A stretch of DNA of 64,000 bases from Bacteroidales bacterium (GTDB lineage: Bacteria; Bacteroidota; Bacteroidia; Bacteroidales; Lentimicrobiaceae), in NCBI GenBank assembly GCA_016788045.1, contig JAEUTG010000015.1, positions 1 to 64,000 of the forward strand. Reading direction: 5' to 3'. Position 1 is the stretch's first letter; each line of letters starts with the position of its first letter. The translations under genes were made by a program, and so were the position numbers. The notes under the pieces were generated by a model that was not told where the DNA came from, did no database searches, and worked only from the letters and a program-made list of their open reading frames with translations. Below are positions 19,301-23,404 of the stretch, one piece after another.

Positions 19301-21852
19301 GTTACCGTAAAGGAGCAGGTCGCACTCACATTACCGGCTCCATCCGTTGCTGTGTAGGTAACTGTGGTTGTTCCCACACTGAAAACCGTTCCGGGCGTGT
19401 GCGACTTGGTCCATACCAGGCTTCCGCTTGGGGTACAGTTATCTGTCGCTGTCGGTTCGGTCCAGCTGACTGCGGCAGTACATGATCCGGCTCCGGCTGT
19501 CCGGGTAATGTTGGCCGGGCACCCGCTGATTACCGGTGCCTGTGTATCATTCACCGTAACTGTGAATGAACAGGTGGCGGTGTTGTTGTCACCATCGGTA
19601 ACTGTTAATGTCACAGTGGTAGTACCAACATTAAATGTCTGGGCTCCGGGTTGGCCATTTCCACTGAGTGTAGTCGCTCCTGAGGTGCTCCATGAAAGCA
19701 CAGAACCGCTGCAGTTGTCACCAAATACAATAGCGGGGATTGTTACACTGGCCGAACACTGATTCACCGCATTGGAAGCGGTGATATTGCCCGGACAGGT
19801 AACGGAAGGATCCTCCGTATCGCTCACCGTTACTGTAAAGCTACAGCTAGCTGTATTCAACGATGCATCTGTTACTGTAAGTAGCACTGTAGTTACACCC
19901 GAATTGAAGGTCTGAGCTCCGGGCTGACCGTTTCCGCTCAAGCTGGTAGCCCCGCTTGTGCTCCACGACAGTGATGAACCTGAACAGTTGTCATCAAAAG
20001 ACACAACTGGTATGGTTACACTCGCTGAACAGGTCCCTGAAGCATTGTTGGCTGTCAGATTACCCGGACAGGTTACTGAAGGATCTTCATTGTCAGTGAC
20101 TGTTACTGTAAAAGAACATGTTGCAGTAAGAAGTGCACCATCAGTAACAGTAAGGGTTACGGTTGTTACTCCGGCATTGAAGGTCTGTGTGCTGGGCTGA
20201 CCATTACCGTTTATGTTGGTGGCTCCGGTTGTACTCCAGGTTAGCACCGGACTGCTGCAGTTGTCACCGAATGTAATGGCAGGAATGGTTACTGCTGCTG
20301 TACATTCCGAAGCATCTGTATCAACAGCGATATTGGCCGGACAGGTAACCGTTGGAACATCATCATCGGTTACAGTTACAGTAAAACTGCAACTGGTAGT
20401 ATTGGCTGGTGAGGCTCCGTCTGATACAAGCACAGAAACTGTAGTGATACCGCTATTAAAAACTGCTCCGTTCAATGTGGTATTTATTGTTCCTGTAGTT
20501 GCTCCGGATAAAGTATATACGATTGATGCGACAGTACAATTATCAGAGGCTGTAACATTCCACGCGGTTCCGCTGTGGGTATATGAACACAATCCGCTGT
20601 TTGTTGCAGCGGTCTGGTTGCCAGGGCAAAATGTGATCGAGGGATCCTCTGTATCTTCAATTGAAACATCAAAACTGCAATTACCGGTATTTCCTGCACC
20701 ATCGGTAACCGTCCAGGTAACCGTGGTTGTTCCCGGTTGAAATACCACCCCGTTGAGGCTGGTACCGGAAGCAGGAGAAGCTCCGTTGTTGGCTGAAAAG
20801 GTAACTGAAGCCACAGTACAGTTGTCAGCTCCCGAAGGATTCCAGGCTGTACCCGAATGGGTATAGGTACATCCGGCACCAGCGGGTACGATTTGATTGC
20901 TCACACAACTGATGGTTGGATTCACATTGTCAAGCAAGGTAACATTGAAGTTACAGCTGGCCTGATTCCCTGCTGCATCTGTTGCTGTTAAGGTGATCTG
21001 TTGCGTAGTGTTGTGTCCGGATATGCTTGTTCCCGGGGCTGGCGACTGGGAAATGGTGATGCTCCCTGCAGCAGTACAGTTATCCGAAACTGTGGCAAGG
21101 CTCCGGTAATCGGGAAGGGCAGCCGAACATCCGGTAGCAGGATTTGGATTCAGTGTCTGATTACCCGGGCAGGTAATAGATGGCGGGGTATTTTCAAGCA
21201 GTACGGTGTAGGCAACTGAAGTCGTACAGGCAGGCGTTGTATTGCTGATTGCCCTGACAGTGTAGTTTGTATTGGCAGAAATAGATGTCAAGTAGGGCAG
21301 ATCGGCTATTTTGACTGTGTTGGCTGCATTCCACAATTCAAAGTTACTGCCATTGGTCGCTGTAGCTGAGATGGTGAAATTGACCCCCGGGCATTGGCGG
21401 GTCGAAGGAGCTACAACAACGGAAGAGGGCAATGGGTTAACCGTTATTGTAACTGATCCCTCCAGCAAAGAGAGGCCTACCAGAGGATCACCGAATGAAA
21501 CACTCACCAGCGTGTAGGTAGTCGTAACTGCCGGGGTTACAATGATAGGATCTCCTTCAAGTGGCCCGGTATCCGGGTCACAATTGCTGTCGTAACCAGT
21601 AACTGTGTAATTGTTGGTTCCGTCGGTGTAAACAACCGTCCAGGGCGCATAACCTCCGCATATAACCACATTGATGCTGGTACTTTCTCCGGCACACACA
21701 GAGGTTGCCCCTCCGGCTTGCAGTGTGGCTTGTGCTTTGGTTTGCTGAACCGAAAGCAGCATTACTATGAAAACAGAAATAGCAGCCACGCCTCTGGCGA
21801 TCACTGCTGCTGAAAACTTCTGCCTGTTTACTGAGTGTAGAATTGTGCCCAT
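1..21852 (-). CDS. Giant modular secreted surface protein (HYR / Calx-beta repeats), C-terminus outside window
   Basis: This is a single open frame of at least 7,284 codons. I translated it from the ATG at 21852, through the C9 run near 9152, and continuously from about 5040 to the left edge; all lie in the same frame. The N-terminus is a signal peptide with a hydrophobic stretch at residues 23-35 and a cut near residue 42 (KAQA). Two Ig-like modules follow (about 43-215), then about 45 HYR-type modules of about 90 residues with conserved Cys pairs and a recurring DNC motif, about 22 Calx-beta modules of about 115 residues, three cadherin/VCBS-like modules and the start of another repeat class. 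Repeat architecture and size recall SprB-type gliding adhesins and other T9SS cargo. A T9SS tail would lie beyond the left edge and is not seen. Adhesion or matrix function is inference. Confidence 0.93.
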   Translation of the reverse strand, partial: MGTILHSVNRQKFSAAVIARGVAAISVFIVMLLSVQQTKAQATLQAGGATSVCAGESTSINVVICGGYAPWTVVYTDGTNNYTVTGYDSNCDPDTGPLEGDPIIVTPAVTTTYTLVSVSFGDPLVGLSLLEGSVTITVNPLPSSVVVAPSTRQCPGVNFTISATATNGSNFELWNAANTVKIADLPYLTSISANTNYTVRAISNTTPACTTSVAYTVLLENTPPSITCPGNQTLNPNPATGCSAALPDYRSLATVSDNCTAAGSITISQSPAPGTSISGHNTTQQITLTATDAAGNQASCNFNVTLLDNVNPTISCVSNQIVPAGAGCTYTHSGTAWNPSGADNCTVASVTFSANNGASPASGTSLNGVVFQPGTTTVTWTVTDGAGNTGNCSFDVSIEDTEDPSITFCPGNQTAATNSGLCSYTHSGTAWNVTASDNCTVASIVYTLSGATTGTINTTLNGAVFNSGITTVSVLVSDGASPANTTSCSFTVTVTDDDVPTVTCPANIAVDTDASECTAAVTIPAITFGDNCSSPVLTWSTTGATNINGNGQPSTQTFNAGVTTVTLTVTDGALLTATCSFTVTVTDNEDPSVTCPGNLTANNASGTCSASVTIPVVSFDDNCSGSSLSWSTSGATSLSGNGQPGAQTFNSGVTTVLLTVTDASLNTASCSFTVTVSDTEDPSVTCPGNITASNAVNQCSASVTIPAIVFGDNCSGSVLSWSTSGATTLSGNGQPGAQTFNVGTTTVTLTVTDGDNNTATCSFTVTVNDTQAPVISGCPANITRTAGAGSCTAAVSWTEPTATDNCTPSGSLVWTKSHTPGTVFSVGTTTVTYTATDGAGNVSATCSFTVTINDLVKPVISNCPSNISVGTGAGATTCNAVVSWTEPTATDNCSAQGNLVWTKSHLPGSTFPVGTTTVTYTVQDESGNVSNPCIFNVTVTDNTPPVAVCKNATLTLNGSGQATLIASQVNNGSSDNCTASGSLILTLSKTSFNCSNIGANTVILTVRDASGNISTCSSTVTVVDNLAPTISATPTTVNSSRNTTSGFCYYTVVGTEFDPTTTDNCSGATLSYSVSGATTLSGTGSLAGKNLNVGANVITWTATDASGNTSSPAFSFTITINDNQGPVIVGIGNQNRGTQSNACGYTVSGTEFDPTVTDNCSGNTTLSWSVTGATTATGTNTLNGVFMNKGVNVITWTATDGTNNSTSTFRLTVNDDDAPYIEQLPDITVDISIGCGAVVSWTEPLHSDNCPGLIFSQVNGIESGEEFPVGTTMVRYRALDAAGNQVFMSFNVIVNDLTPPTITCPAGSPFARNTDNGFCFYTVQGAEFNPITSDGCPVTAINSFDSTNTLTNKLLPAGTHTIEWTVTDSSNNTSSCTIVVVVTDNQNPTFNQPAVGPHSKGTDPGQCYYTIPDITYDVTNVLDNCSVNPAAFIITNNGSTFLTGTNSLAGVQLPKSAFPYIITWTVTDVNGNITTAIPVTISVSDNQMPQFICHGNEIRTAPGGGCSYTIVGTEFDPSSLSDNCDDSGDLELEYFINGVSGGASTTMAGNVLNAGANTIVWTITDGASNTNTCTFVVTVNDVVAPSFTSTIGDQTRNAPAGVCYYTASGTEFDPAVTDNCPDPVLINNQNASNTLSGFEFPVGITVVVWTLSDASGNTVTQQFEVEVLDVTAPTYDLTANTTRDASSGNCSYMVSGTEFDPQLVDDNCTEDNLYIRNNYNNYRSLNYAVFPVGTTEVIWTVRDFYGNTNTQTMNITVVDNTDPVINCPVNYYVRVVDDGQNYYTVGAGEFRPVATDNCAVASYLNDYNSSGTLTGEQLPVGTTNITWTATDASGNTTTCTLSVIVVSELYPPITCVGDQSVNNTNGDCSYTVSGPGFNATSTSPLASLTHNVQTSNSGAIPYAPGNTTLNGAIFPVGTTLVTWTATQEINGTTYTNTCSFYVTVVDDEDPLIQAPADINTTTNSGCFAYGVSLGTPVTSDNCGIYTTWNNVGNYYSYWGFPIGSTTITWYTEDIHGNISSDNQIITVTDDDAPALSCPGSLCRQQDYNQTYYTVRDHEFDPYYIYECSGIQSRTYSFNGGPAVTANTLAGVQVPNTVTTITWTITDNAGNSSSCTINIDIRSSDPPPVTCRGNQYRNTDSNVCSYTVQGSEFDVSSTQSSPAVTLTHNIQTTDPGTLPYAPSSTTLANAVFPGDATTTVIWTATEGSNMNECCTYTVTVEDNQVPSVTWPENLTVNVNSGSCQATGVSVGSPVLSDNCTASGSISATRSPSGTTFDIGTTNVYWTVHDGNGNYIYHTQTVTVVDNIAPTINCPATTYYREYDNLEVNYYTVLGDEFEPTPSDNCEIQSYINNLNGSSTLNGTQLGIGDHAITWTATDLSGNTATCVVNITIVDSFDPLLDCPGNASFNTGAANCDYTIGNDALNPEWENEAIISGRTLTHDVQTANSSLRPYALSNSTLNGAVFATGTTTVTWTASQTIGGVTYTDDCVYSVTVVDAEAPVMDLPFDDVTFNVDPGECYSSQTPDFPTATDNCTPSGSITISNDLALVMPFDIGPNNVRWTFTDASGNTAIHTQVVTVVDNEGPVITNCPVADITAVSQGEDCTAIVSWPNLIATDDCSGVKSFTSTHSPGQLFPVGTTVVTYTATDNADNVSTCVFNVVVTDTPPSITCVGDKTRNANSGTCAYVGLGNEFDPVNFDDNCSAPSVTWSYTDPETLNLVTGSNSLSGVSINRGFNNGPGTGVIPITWTATDENGNFATCSFTLTILDVEGPVITVPGNQTRPTDLHQNYYTVQGTEFDDVIAVDNCGIVTKLENIYGGTSFAGQILQMGENELIWTAEDDSDNESSASFFVYIIDTEAPRVFTLPQNITASVPSGCSMAMNYTPPVIVDNVTTNLTLTYTPDYAVPGYIFPVGVTPVTISTVDEAGNAFSYTFNITVLDEIAPTLDCPVGDPGNLFTRSTDPGEPYYTAINVEFNPTAYGDNCDFELTNDWNNSTTLTGEQFEIGTHEVIWTVTDSSNNVTSCTIIIEIEDNEDPTIENCPPETVAKNSDPGECYYTVPGSEYDPYGFDDNDDVWKLTYQINSGSEVGLDLLTSLVGVELPVGTDVITWRLYDMSGNVNATCVTTFTITDPEPPVVLTVGTQTRSTDAGQNYYTSNPLTDAAWDPVITDNCEVDVITYTIDGGTPVGIDETTSIMGVQFGIGTHTVVWSATDIHGNGPVTGSYQVIITDDENPTAVCNPVTIDLDATGNYTLDEDDIAAIGAGSNDPGGPVTLSVSPESFDCADTGTNTVTLTVTDGSGNTATCNAEVTVQDVTPPTATCTSATLTLDALGQAVLNPASLNAGSADACGIAGYAASQTIFDCSDVGNHTITLTVTDNNGNTSTCDASVTIVDNTAPNAVCNPITVSLDATGNWVLTQDDLNAISAGSADNCASTLTVTVTPNTFDCSDIGANSATVRVTDPGGQFDECTTTITVEDNLPPVARCQNITVNLDATGNAVIAATDIDNGSTDNCDASPALSIDVSSFTCADLGSNTVTLTVTDDNGNSSTCTSTVTIADDIDPEVTCPVSNQTVGTDTDVCTYTHSGTSWDASATDGCTTIASLTYTLSGVTTGTGTSLDGVIFNRGVTTVTWTATDGSGNTGNCFYTVTVNDNQNPDAVCQNITVQLDAGGSAAIVAADVNNGSDDNCGIQSLAVSPNSFDCDDLGANTVTLTVTDLSGNTSTCEATVTVEDNIDPVAACTPITISLEADGDYTLSVANINAISAGSSDNCDIATRVVSPNTFDCSDIGSNSVELTITDDAGNTSTCTTTVTVEDNTDPSAVCQDITVQLNSSGSATITANDIDDGSTDACGIASLVASQTSFDCLDLGNNTVTLTVTDNNGNVSTCTSTVTVQDLIAPSFGATCPGNQSVTTDPGVCTYTHSGVSWNPSATDNCTLSALTYSANNGALPATGVSLNNTVFQNGVTTVTWTATDQSGNSQTCVFTVTVTDDEDPLANCQAYTAPLLRNGEAVVTPANIDNLSSDNCGIVTYEISKTGGAGTWASSITYTCSDIGTPTSYLRVTDAAGRTATCSSTITVVDQQAPTLDDLTDRLEVTDNGVCTYTHNDNLWNPTDNCDSSPTITYTLSGATTVVTPPNTTLNGQVFNQGTTTVTWTVADHATVPNTATVTFDVVVTDNQNPVVNCPSNITQNVGNPGDLSVVVSGIPDAVYSDNCAVTQLTYALSGATTSAHQGGGINQLNSATFNVGTTTVTYIAYDAAGNSHTCTFTVTVNALPSGAVTVTGGPVETYENQAQGPDSFTVVLPAAPTGDVCIIATSSDNTEAIVDTDNTRPGAATTKTICFDETNWDIPQTIYVFGVDDLVDDDDIAYNIVLSIDPVNTDEGSGYYNANPDDVAGTNIDNDVAGITVTPVDSQTTETGQTGTFTVVLDTEPTETVTITLSSDDLTEGDVTSATTLTFTPANWNVAQTVTVTGIDEFIVDGDVAYDIVTSAASSADLKYNNMVVDDVTMTNIDNDVAGFIVTPTSLTVSENATTATFTIVLTSMPATDDDNYVVVVNVASNNTAEGTVDISQLTFDHDDWNIPQTITVTGVDDIVVDGTIAFTIVNTVDAGLTTDPNYDPLNPADVSVNNTDNDAATVAINDVTVTEGSTVPGTTAVNFTLTHSGAQVIGGYGVTWFTQNTGTAKAPSDFTGTGGTVTFLESEAINNGTKTVTVLVNQDIMVEPNETFPVRLGIITGASGKNITISDNSGTGTITNDDSSVLAINDVSITEGNAGTSLLTFTVSLSNAVELGVTVDYNTSDGTAADADNDYEPASGTLTFVGTQGETQTFSVTINGDLKVELDETFTATLSNVLVAGVANPNVTISDGTGIGTIENDDAATLVITGFTVNENAGTANYTVTLSGAVQTPFTVDFATSDITALAGSDYEAVNSTLTFGGANPLVQTISIPITDDIFDEPTETLRGTISNLSSGGQDVTITTATATGTINDNDNASLAINNVSVDESAGTATFTVTLTGNTQDAISVNFATANNTALSASDYSSNSGTVTFNAGSLDGATQTITINITSDAICEPTETYFINLSGLVTTGNATIADNQGLGTITDDDSATLTITGFEVTETNGTQTANFVVSMTAEAQENVVLSFGTANVTAVSGSDYTAQTGTVVTLTGGNTSVNVPLSVLGDLIAEPTETLTGTIAITNVNGQQITIATPTATSTINDNDIITIDLAGFTVTETEATQVRNFRASMNTTAQEDIILEFSTANGTALSGSDYTARTAISVTILAGTLFTDIPVDILGDTYIEPTEAFTGTITLTEDNGQQATVGALTGTATGTIIDDDVASIAIADVSVDEDAATALFTVTLTGDVQDAFSVDFATSNNTALAGSDYTTTTGTLNFSAGSLSGATRTFTVDISDDTYTEPTETYTLTLSNITGGLVTISDAVAVGTIVDNDAVTFTIDDITVAENVGSGVAVFTVTMSGDNLQDELTMSFASSDGSSLHPATPAEEPSDYLEALGTLTFEAGSLSGTTKTITVTIVNNAIAEPLSEYYEITLSNISTTGTASFTDALGLGEITDDDPLNSINLVGFTESELDVNTTYNFVASLDYIAQEPVVISFTTTQGTALHGSDLTQQTTVEYTFPPLTLSINIPVVVVGDLVVEPTEAFTGTIALVNANGQQISIGSTPTATGTINDNDQATLTISGFTANEGDGTGSFTVTSDRVIQNAVTVDFATSNGTALTGSDYTAFSTTLDFGNGEALSQTVPITILEDLIVEPTETLTGTLSNLQINSQDVILNGGGATTTATSYIEDNDAATLSINDVTNTEPDNGETLEYVFIITHSGRSTDGPFTVAYQTAEVSAAGGSDYVTTSGTVTFSGTTGEIKMLTVVVNGDLVVEPTETFTVGLTEDDFGLRNITFTDDTGLGTILNDDATSVSVVASDAAAAEPDNDGEYTVSMGLTSSTNTVISYTISGDAVAGSDYTALSGTVTIPAGSTSATIPVPVIDDSILEDDETVTITLSAVTSGNSGISIGAPYIASVVISDDDVATVSITATDAAAAEPDNDGEFTISISNAADVATVITYAITGSATPGSDYTTLTGTATIPAGSTSVTIPVEVIDNLIMESSETVIVTLTAITSGDANTSIDTDNDVATVTIADNDVATVSIAASDPTASEPSNDGEFTVTMSQASDTDTEISYTIGGTATAGSDYNTLSGTVIILAGSTTATIDVLVNDDAILENTETVTVTLASITSGNSNISIGLPDEATVNINDNDAASLSIADVTISEADGTATFTVTLTGAVQGGVSIDYATANNTAVAGSDYSGTSGILTFAGTNGETETFTVDITDNSIVEITETFFINLSDISNALVTYDALATGTITDDDAATLSINSVSQNEGNSGTTNFTFTVSMSAASDAAVTVNYATANGTATTGDSDYITASGTLTFAAGDTEETFSVTVNGDTRIEDDEIFTVALSNLVNNGRNISLNTSTGTGTILNDDNATITINDVSIVEGNAGTSNLSFTVTMSGSASGTVTVDYATADNTATIADGDYISVAGTLVFTAGQTSRTIIVPINGDTKVEDNETFYMNLSNLSNGGLAVTLSDSQGVGTITNDDAAAITINDVTTSEGNSGTTTYTFTVSMSAASDDAVTVDYSTADGSATIADGDYDLSTGTLTFAAGETTKTITVTINGDTKVENNETFTVVLSNLENNGNNVSITDATGTGTITNDDSATLSIDDVTLAEGDSGTTSFSFTVILSAASDAAVTVDYTTANGTATTADSDYSTATGTLAFAAGETSKTITVSVNGDTRVEDDETFTVELSNLVTNGRPITLTDASGLGTITNDDNAPVLDDITKSGTEDQTITFAESDFTNAFNDADGDDLVTVEVVSLPANGDLYLNSVLVTTGQLIPLADLDLLTFVPDGNWFGTTTFDYNASDGTNWATLDAQVIITINSSNDAPVAVNDEVTTPEDTSVAGTVLTNDSDPENDVLTVTQFVIGSTTYLAGVTATIPGVGTLVINSNGSFQFVPVLNYNGSVPAATYTITDGNGGFDTADLLITVTAVNDPPVLVDDAYTLCSSTTSSGNILTNGDADPDGTALTVNTVPLTDALHGTFTIESDGDYTYDPDNGYNGTDFVVVEICDSGVPGIECANSTITFTVNQAVTAAAGADQSLCDVTTATLAGNDPSPGTGLWTLISGPNVPAITTPSAYNSTVTGMIPGTYVLRWTINNGVCASTSDDVSLINYDSPTTASAGSDQEVCGLEATLAGNTATSGTGTWTQTDGPIGG
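1330..8990 (-). repeat. Block of about 22 Calx-beta modules in the giant gene
   Basis: Modules of about 340-350 bases share a pattern of a DDDxATLSI opening, an EGxxGT turn, VTVDYxTANGTA, GSDY, GTLTF and ExxETFTVxLSN. This is the Calx-beta domain, a calcium-binding beta-sandwich common in giant bacterial adhesins. The block is almost free of cysteine, unlike the HYR block before it. Units between about 1330 and 2740 are the most alike and look like the youngest duplications. Confidence 0.85.
8990..21200 (-). repeat. Block of about 45 HYR-type modules in the giant gene
   Basis: Modules recur every 240-300 bases. Each carries a DNC motif (on the plus strand cagttgtc, caattgtc or cagttatc) and ends with a variant of VTVxDAxGNxxxCxFTVTV followed by P-x-I-x-CP. 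The paired cysteines probably form one disulfide per module. HYR modules are Ig-fold units known from extracellular and adhesion proteins. The count comes from listing DNC-like sites by eye from 21078 down to 9227, so it may be off by a few. Confidence 0.85.
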
Positions 21853-21889
21853 AAACTTTGTTTTTGCCCCTGTTATTATATACCTTAAG

Positions 21890-21911
21890 GCATCCCCTGA
21901 TTAAGGGATGC
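21890..21911 (-). promoter_or_regulatory. Leader hairpin upstream of the giant gene
   Basis: GCATCCC (21890-21896) and GGGATGC (21905-21911) form a perfect 7-bp stem with an 8-base loop, 38-59 bases upstream of the ATG. No T-run follows in the direction of the giant gene, so it does not look like an intrinsic terminator. It may act on mRNA stability or translation. Confidence 0.45.
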
Positions 21912-21935
21912 TCATTAAAATTCAAAAGACAATCG

Positions 21936-21962
21936 GACAGGTAATTGGTCAAACTACCTGTC
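21936..21962. promoter_or_regulatory. Inverted repeat, possible operator of the giant gene
   Basis: GACAGGTA (21936-21943) and TACCTGTC (21955-21962) form a perfect 8-bp inverted repeat with an 11-base spacer, about 85-110 bases upstream of the ATG. It could be a protein-binding site or a second leader hairpin. No TAnnTTTG box was found next to it. Confidence 0.35.
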
Positions 21963-22191
21963 TCTGGTGTATGCTAACCCCATCAAAATACTACAAAGAC
22001 AGCTTTTTTAATCGCATTCGCAACCGATTGCCGCTAAATATTTCAGGTTGTGTAATGGGGTTCCTGACATTGACAATTGGCTCAAAGGGTTGTCAAATTT
22101 TTTACTGTCGTTGTTTGCTATTTTTTACACTTAAAGATATGGTAGATAATATTAGTTTAATTTTAAGCCAATTTGTAAGTTTTACACAAGG

Positions 22192-22205
22192 AGTTGTTAA
22201 CAACT
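22192..22205. promoter_or_regulatory. 14-bp perfect palindrome AGTTGTTAACAACT
   Basis: The palindrome has a TGTTAACA core, as do two sites between nadA and rpiB (36278-36285 and 36382-36395). It is followed directly by another TGTTAA half. A regulator site is possible, but palindromes also arise by chance in AT-rich DNA. Confidence 0.35.
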
Positions 22206-23147
22206 GTTAAATTCTCACTTTATCAACCATACTTATCTGGATATTCACATATACAGGTTTACATAATGCTAAATGATTATCCATTTAAATTATTGATTTT
22301 CATATAATTAAAATTTTCACGGTCATTGCTGAACTCCATTCATGAAATCTTTTCAACTTTTCCAGGCTTAAATATTATTTACACAAATACCTATTGGTAT
22401 ATAATTTTTTTCGCTTTATCAATTTAGGGCCCCCGTAATTACTTCCTATTATGTTATTTATCAGTATTATACATAGATTTATTTGAAATTGTTAATAAAA
22501 CCCAAGGTGTAAATTATTTATACATACTTTTATATCATTGAATATCAGACCATTAAAACTAACAAATTTTGGCTGAACTTCTTATGCTCTGATTTTCTGT
22601 GTGTTAAAATTGCATAAAAAATTGTCTGCATTTTTATAATTTATACTCATTCTAAATAATAGCCTGGGATTCGTTCTGTTCTGGAAAAATACCAAATTTT
22701 ATATATCGTATTGATAATCTGAATATTAATTGCTAAAGGGCTCAAACACCAAAAAATTATTGATGTAAATTTTTTTACATGAAAATCTTTCCAATTTCAA
22801 TCACCATTCAACTATTAATCCTTCTTTTAACTCCGGTCACACATTAATACTTCCGGAATCATTATCTAACCGGATCGATCAGCTACAATTATCAGAAAAA
22901 TTCTTTAAAACAATATTTAATTACTACTTGATTTTTCAAATTGATTACAGATCACGTTGGAATACTTAAATATAATTATTCACACATAGTATTATTCTTA
23001 GTCTATTCGCATATATTACCATATTCCCCTTCTTGAAATATACAACTTTTTATATTATCTAAAACTGGGCCGGTAATATACACTGACAATCAATATTGTC
23101 TGGTAAACTTTGGAATTACTTATGAGATTACCTTCGGTGAGCTTGTC

Positions 23148-23199
23148 TGCTTGTTGCTCAAGCAAACAAGCAGGCCTGTCTGCCTGTGCAAAAAGGCAG
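23148..23199. repeat. Two adjacent small hairpins
   Basis: TGCTTGTTGC pairs with GCAAACAAGCA (23148-23172, one bulged A, short loop). CTGCCT pairs with AGGCAG (23180-23199). These bases are more GC-rich than the surrounding 1.5 kb. They lie about 200 bases past the 3' end of corA, so they could be a transcript-end structure, but no clear T-run follows in the corA direction. Confidence 0.3.
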
Positions 23200-23404
23200 C
23201 CCTGTAAATTACTTGATCCAAGCCAACGTATTGTACTGCTCTAGATTCCTCAAAGCTTCAGTATTATCACGCTTACTTTATCATGATCACAATAAAGACA
23301 CAAAGGCTCAAAGCCAGCCCTGTCTGTTTGACTTCGAGGCAATTATTTCTAAATATTAACCGGACAAGTTTAATAAAACCCGGATTTTCAACGGAAATTG
23401 TTTA

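Larger units (their letters stand above)
21853..23404. other. AT-rich gene-free region between the giant gene and corA
   Basis: About 1.55 kb that is visibly richer in A and T than its surroundings. I found no credible gene. A 100-codon plus-strand frame at 21908-22210 has no recognisable features. The stretch holds the two giant-gene leader repeats, a perfect 14-bp palindrome at 22192-22205, isolated DnaA-box-like words such as TTATTCACA at 22976-22984, and two small hairpins near 23148-23199. The promoter of the giant gene should lie here, but I found no exact TAnnTTTG match on the minus strand. Confidence 0.6.

Noticed and set aside
767-20740. Many plus-strand open frames of 60-175 codons opposite the giant gene (for example 11423-11923 and 20213-20740), and some minus-strand out-of-frame ones.
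   Set aside because: They are Val/Ser/Thr-rich shadows that arise because the tandem modules keep the same phase; they recur with module period and have no domains or signals.
21578-21952. A 124-codon minus-strand frame crossing the start of the giant gene.
   Set aside because: It is in another phase, has no signal peptide or domain, and overlaps the convincing signal peptide of the giant protein.
21908-22210. A 100-codon plus-strand frame in the AT-rich gap.
   Set aside because: Composition follows the AT-rich background and no recognisable motif or signal is present.
22976-22984. DnaA-box-like word TTATTCACA, and TTATCAACA near 36411, as signs of a replication origin.
   Set aside because: Only isolated, mostly imperfect boxes were seen, with no dnaA gene and no tight cluster; the parS pair is better evidence for origin-side location.
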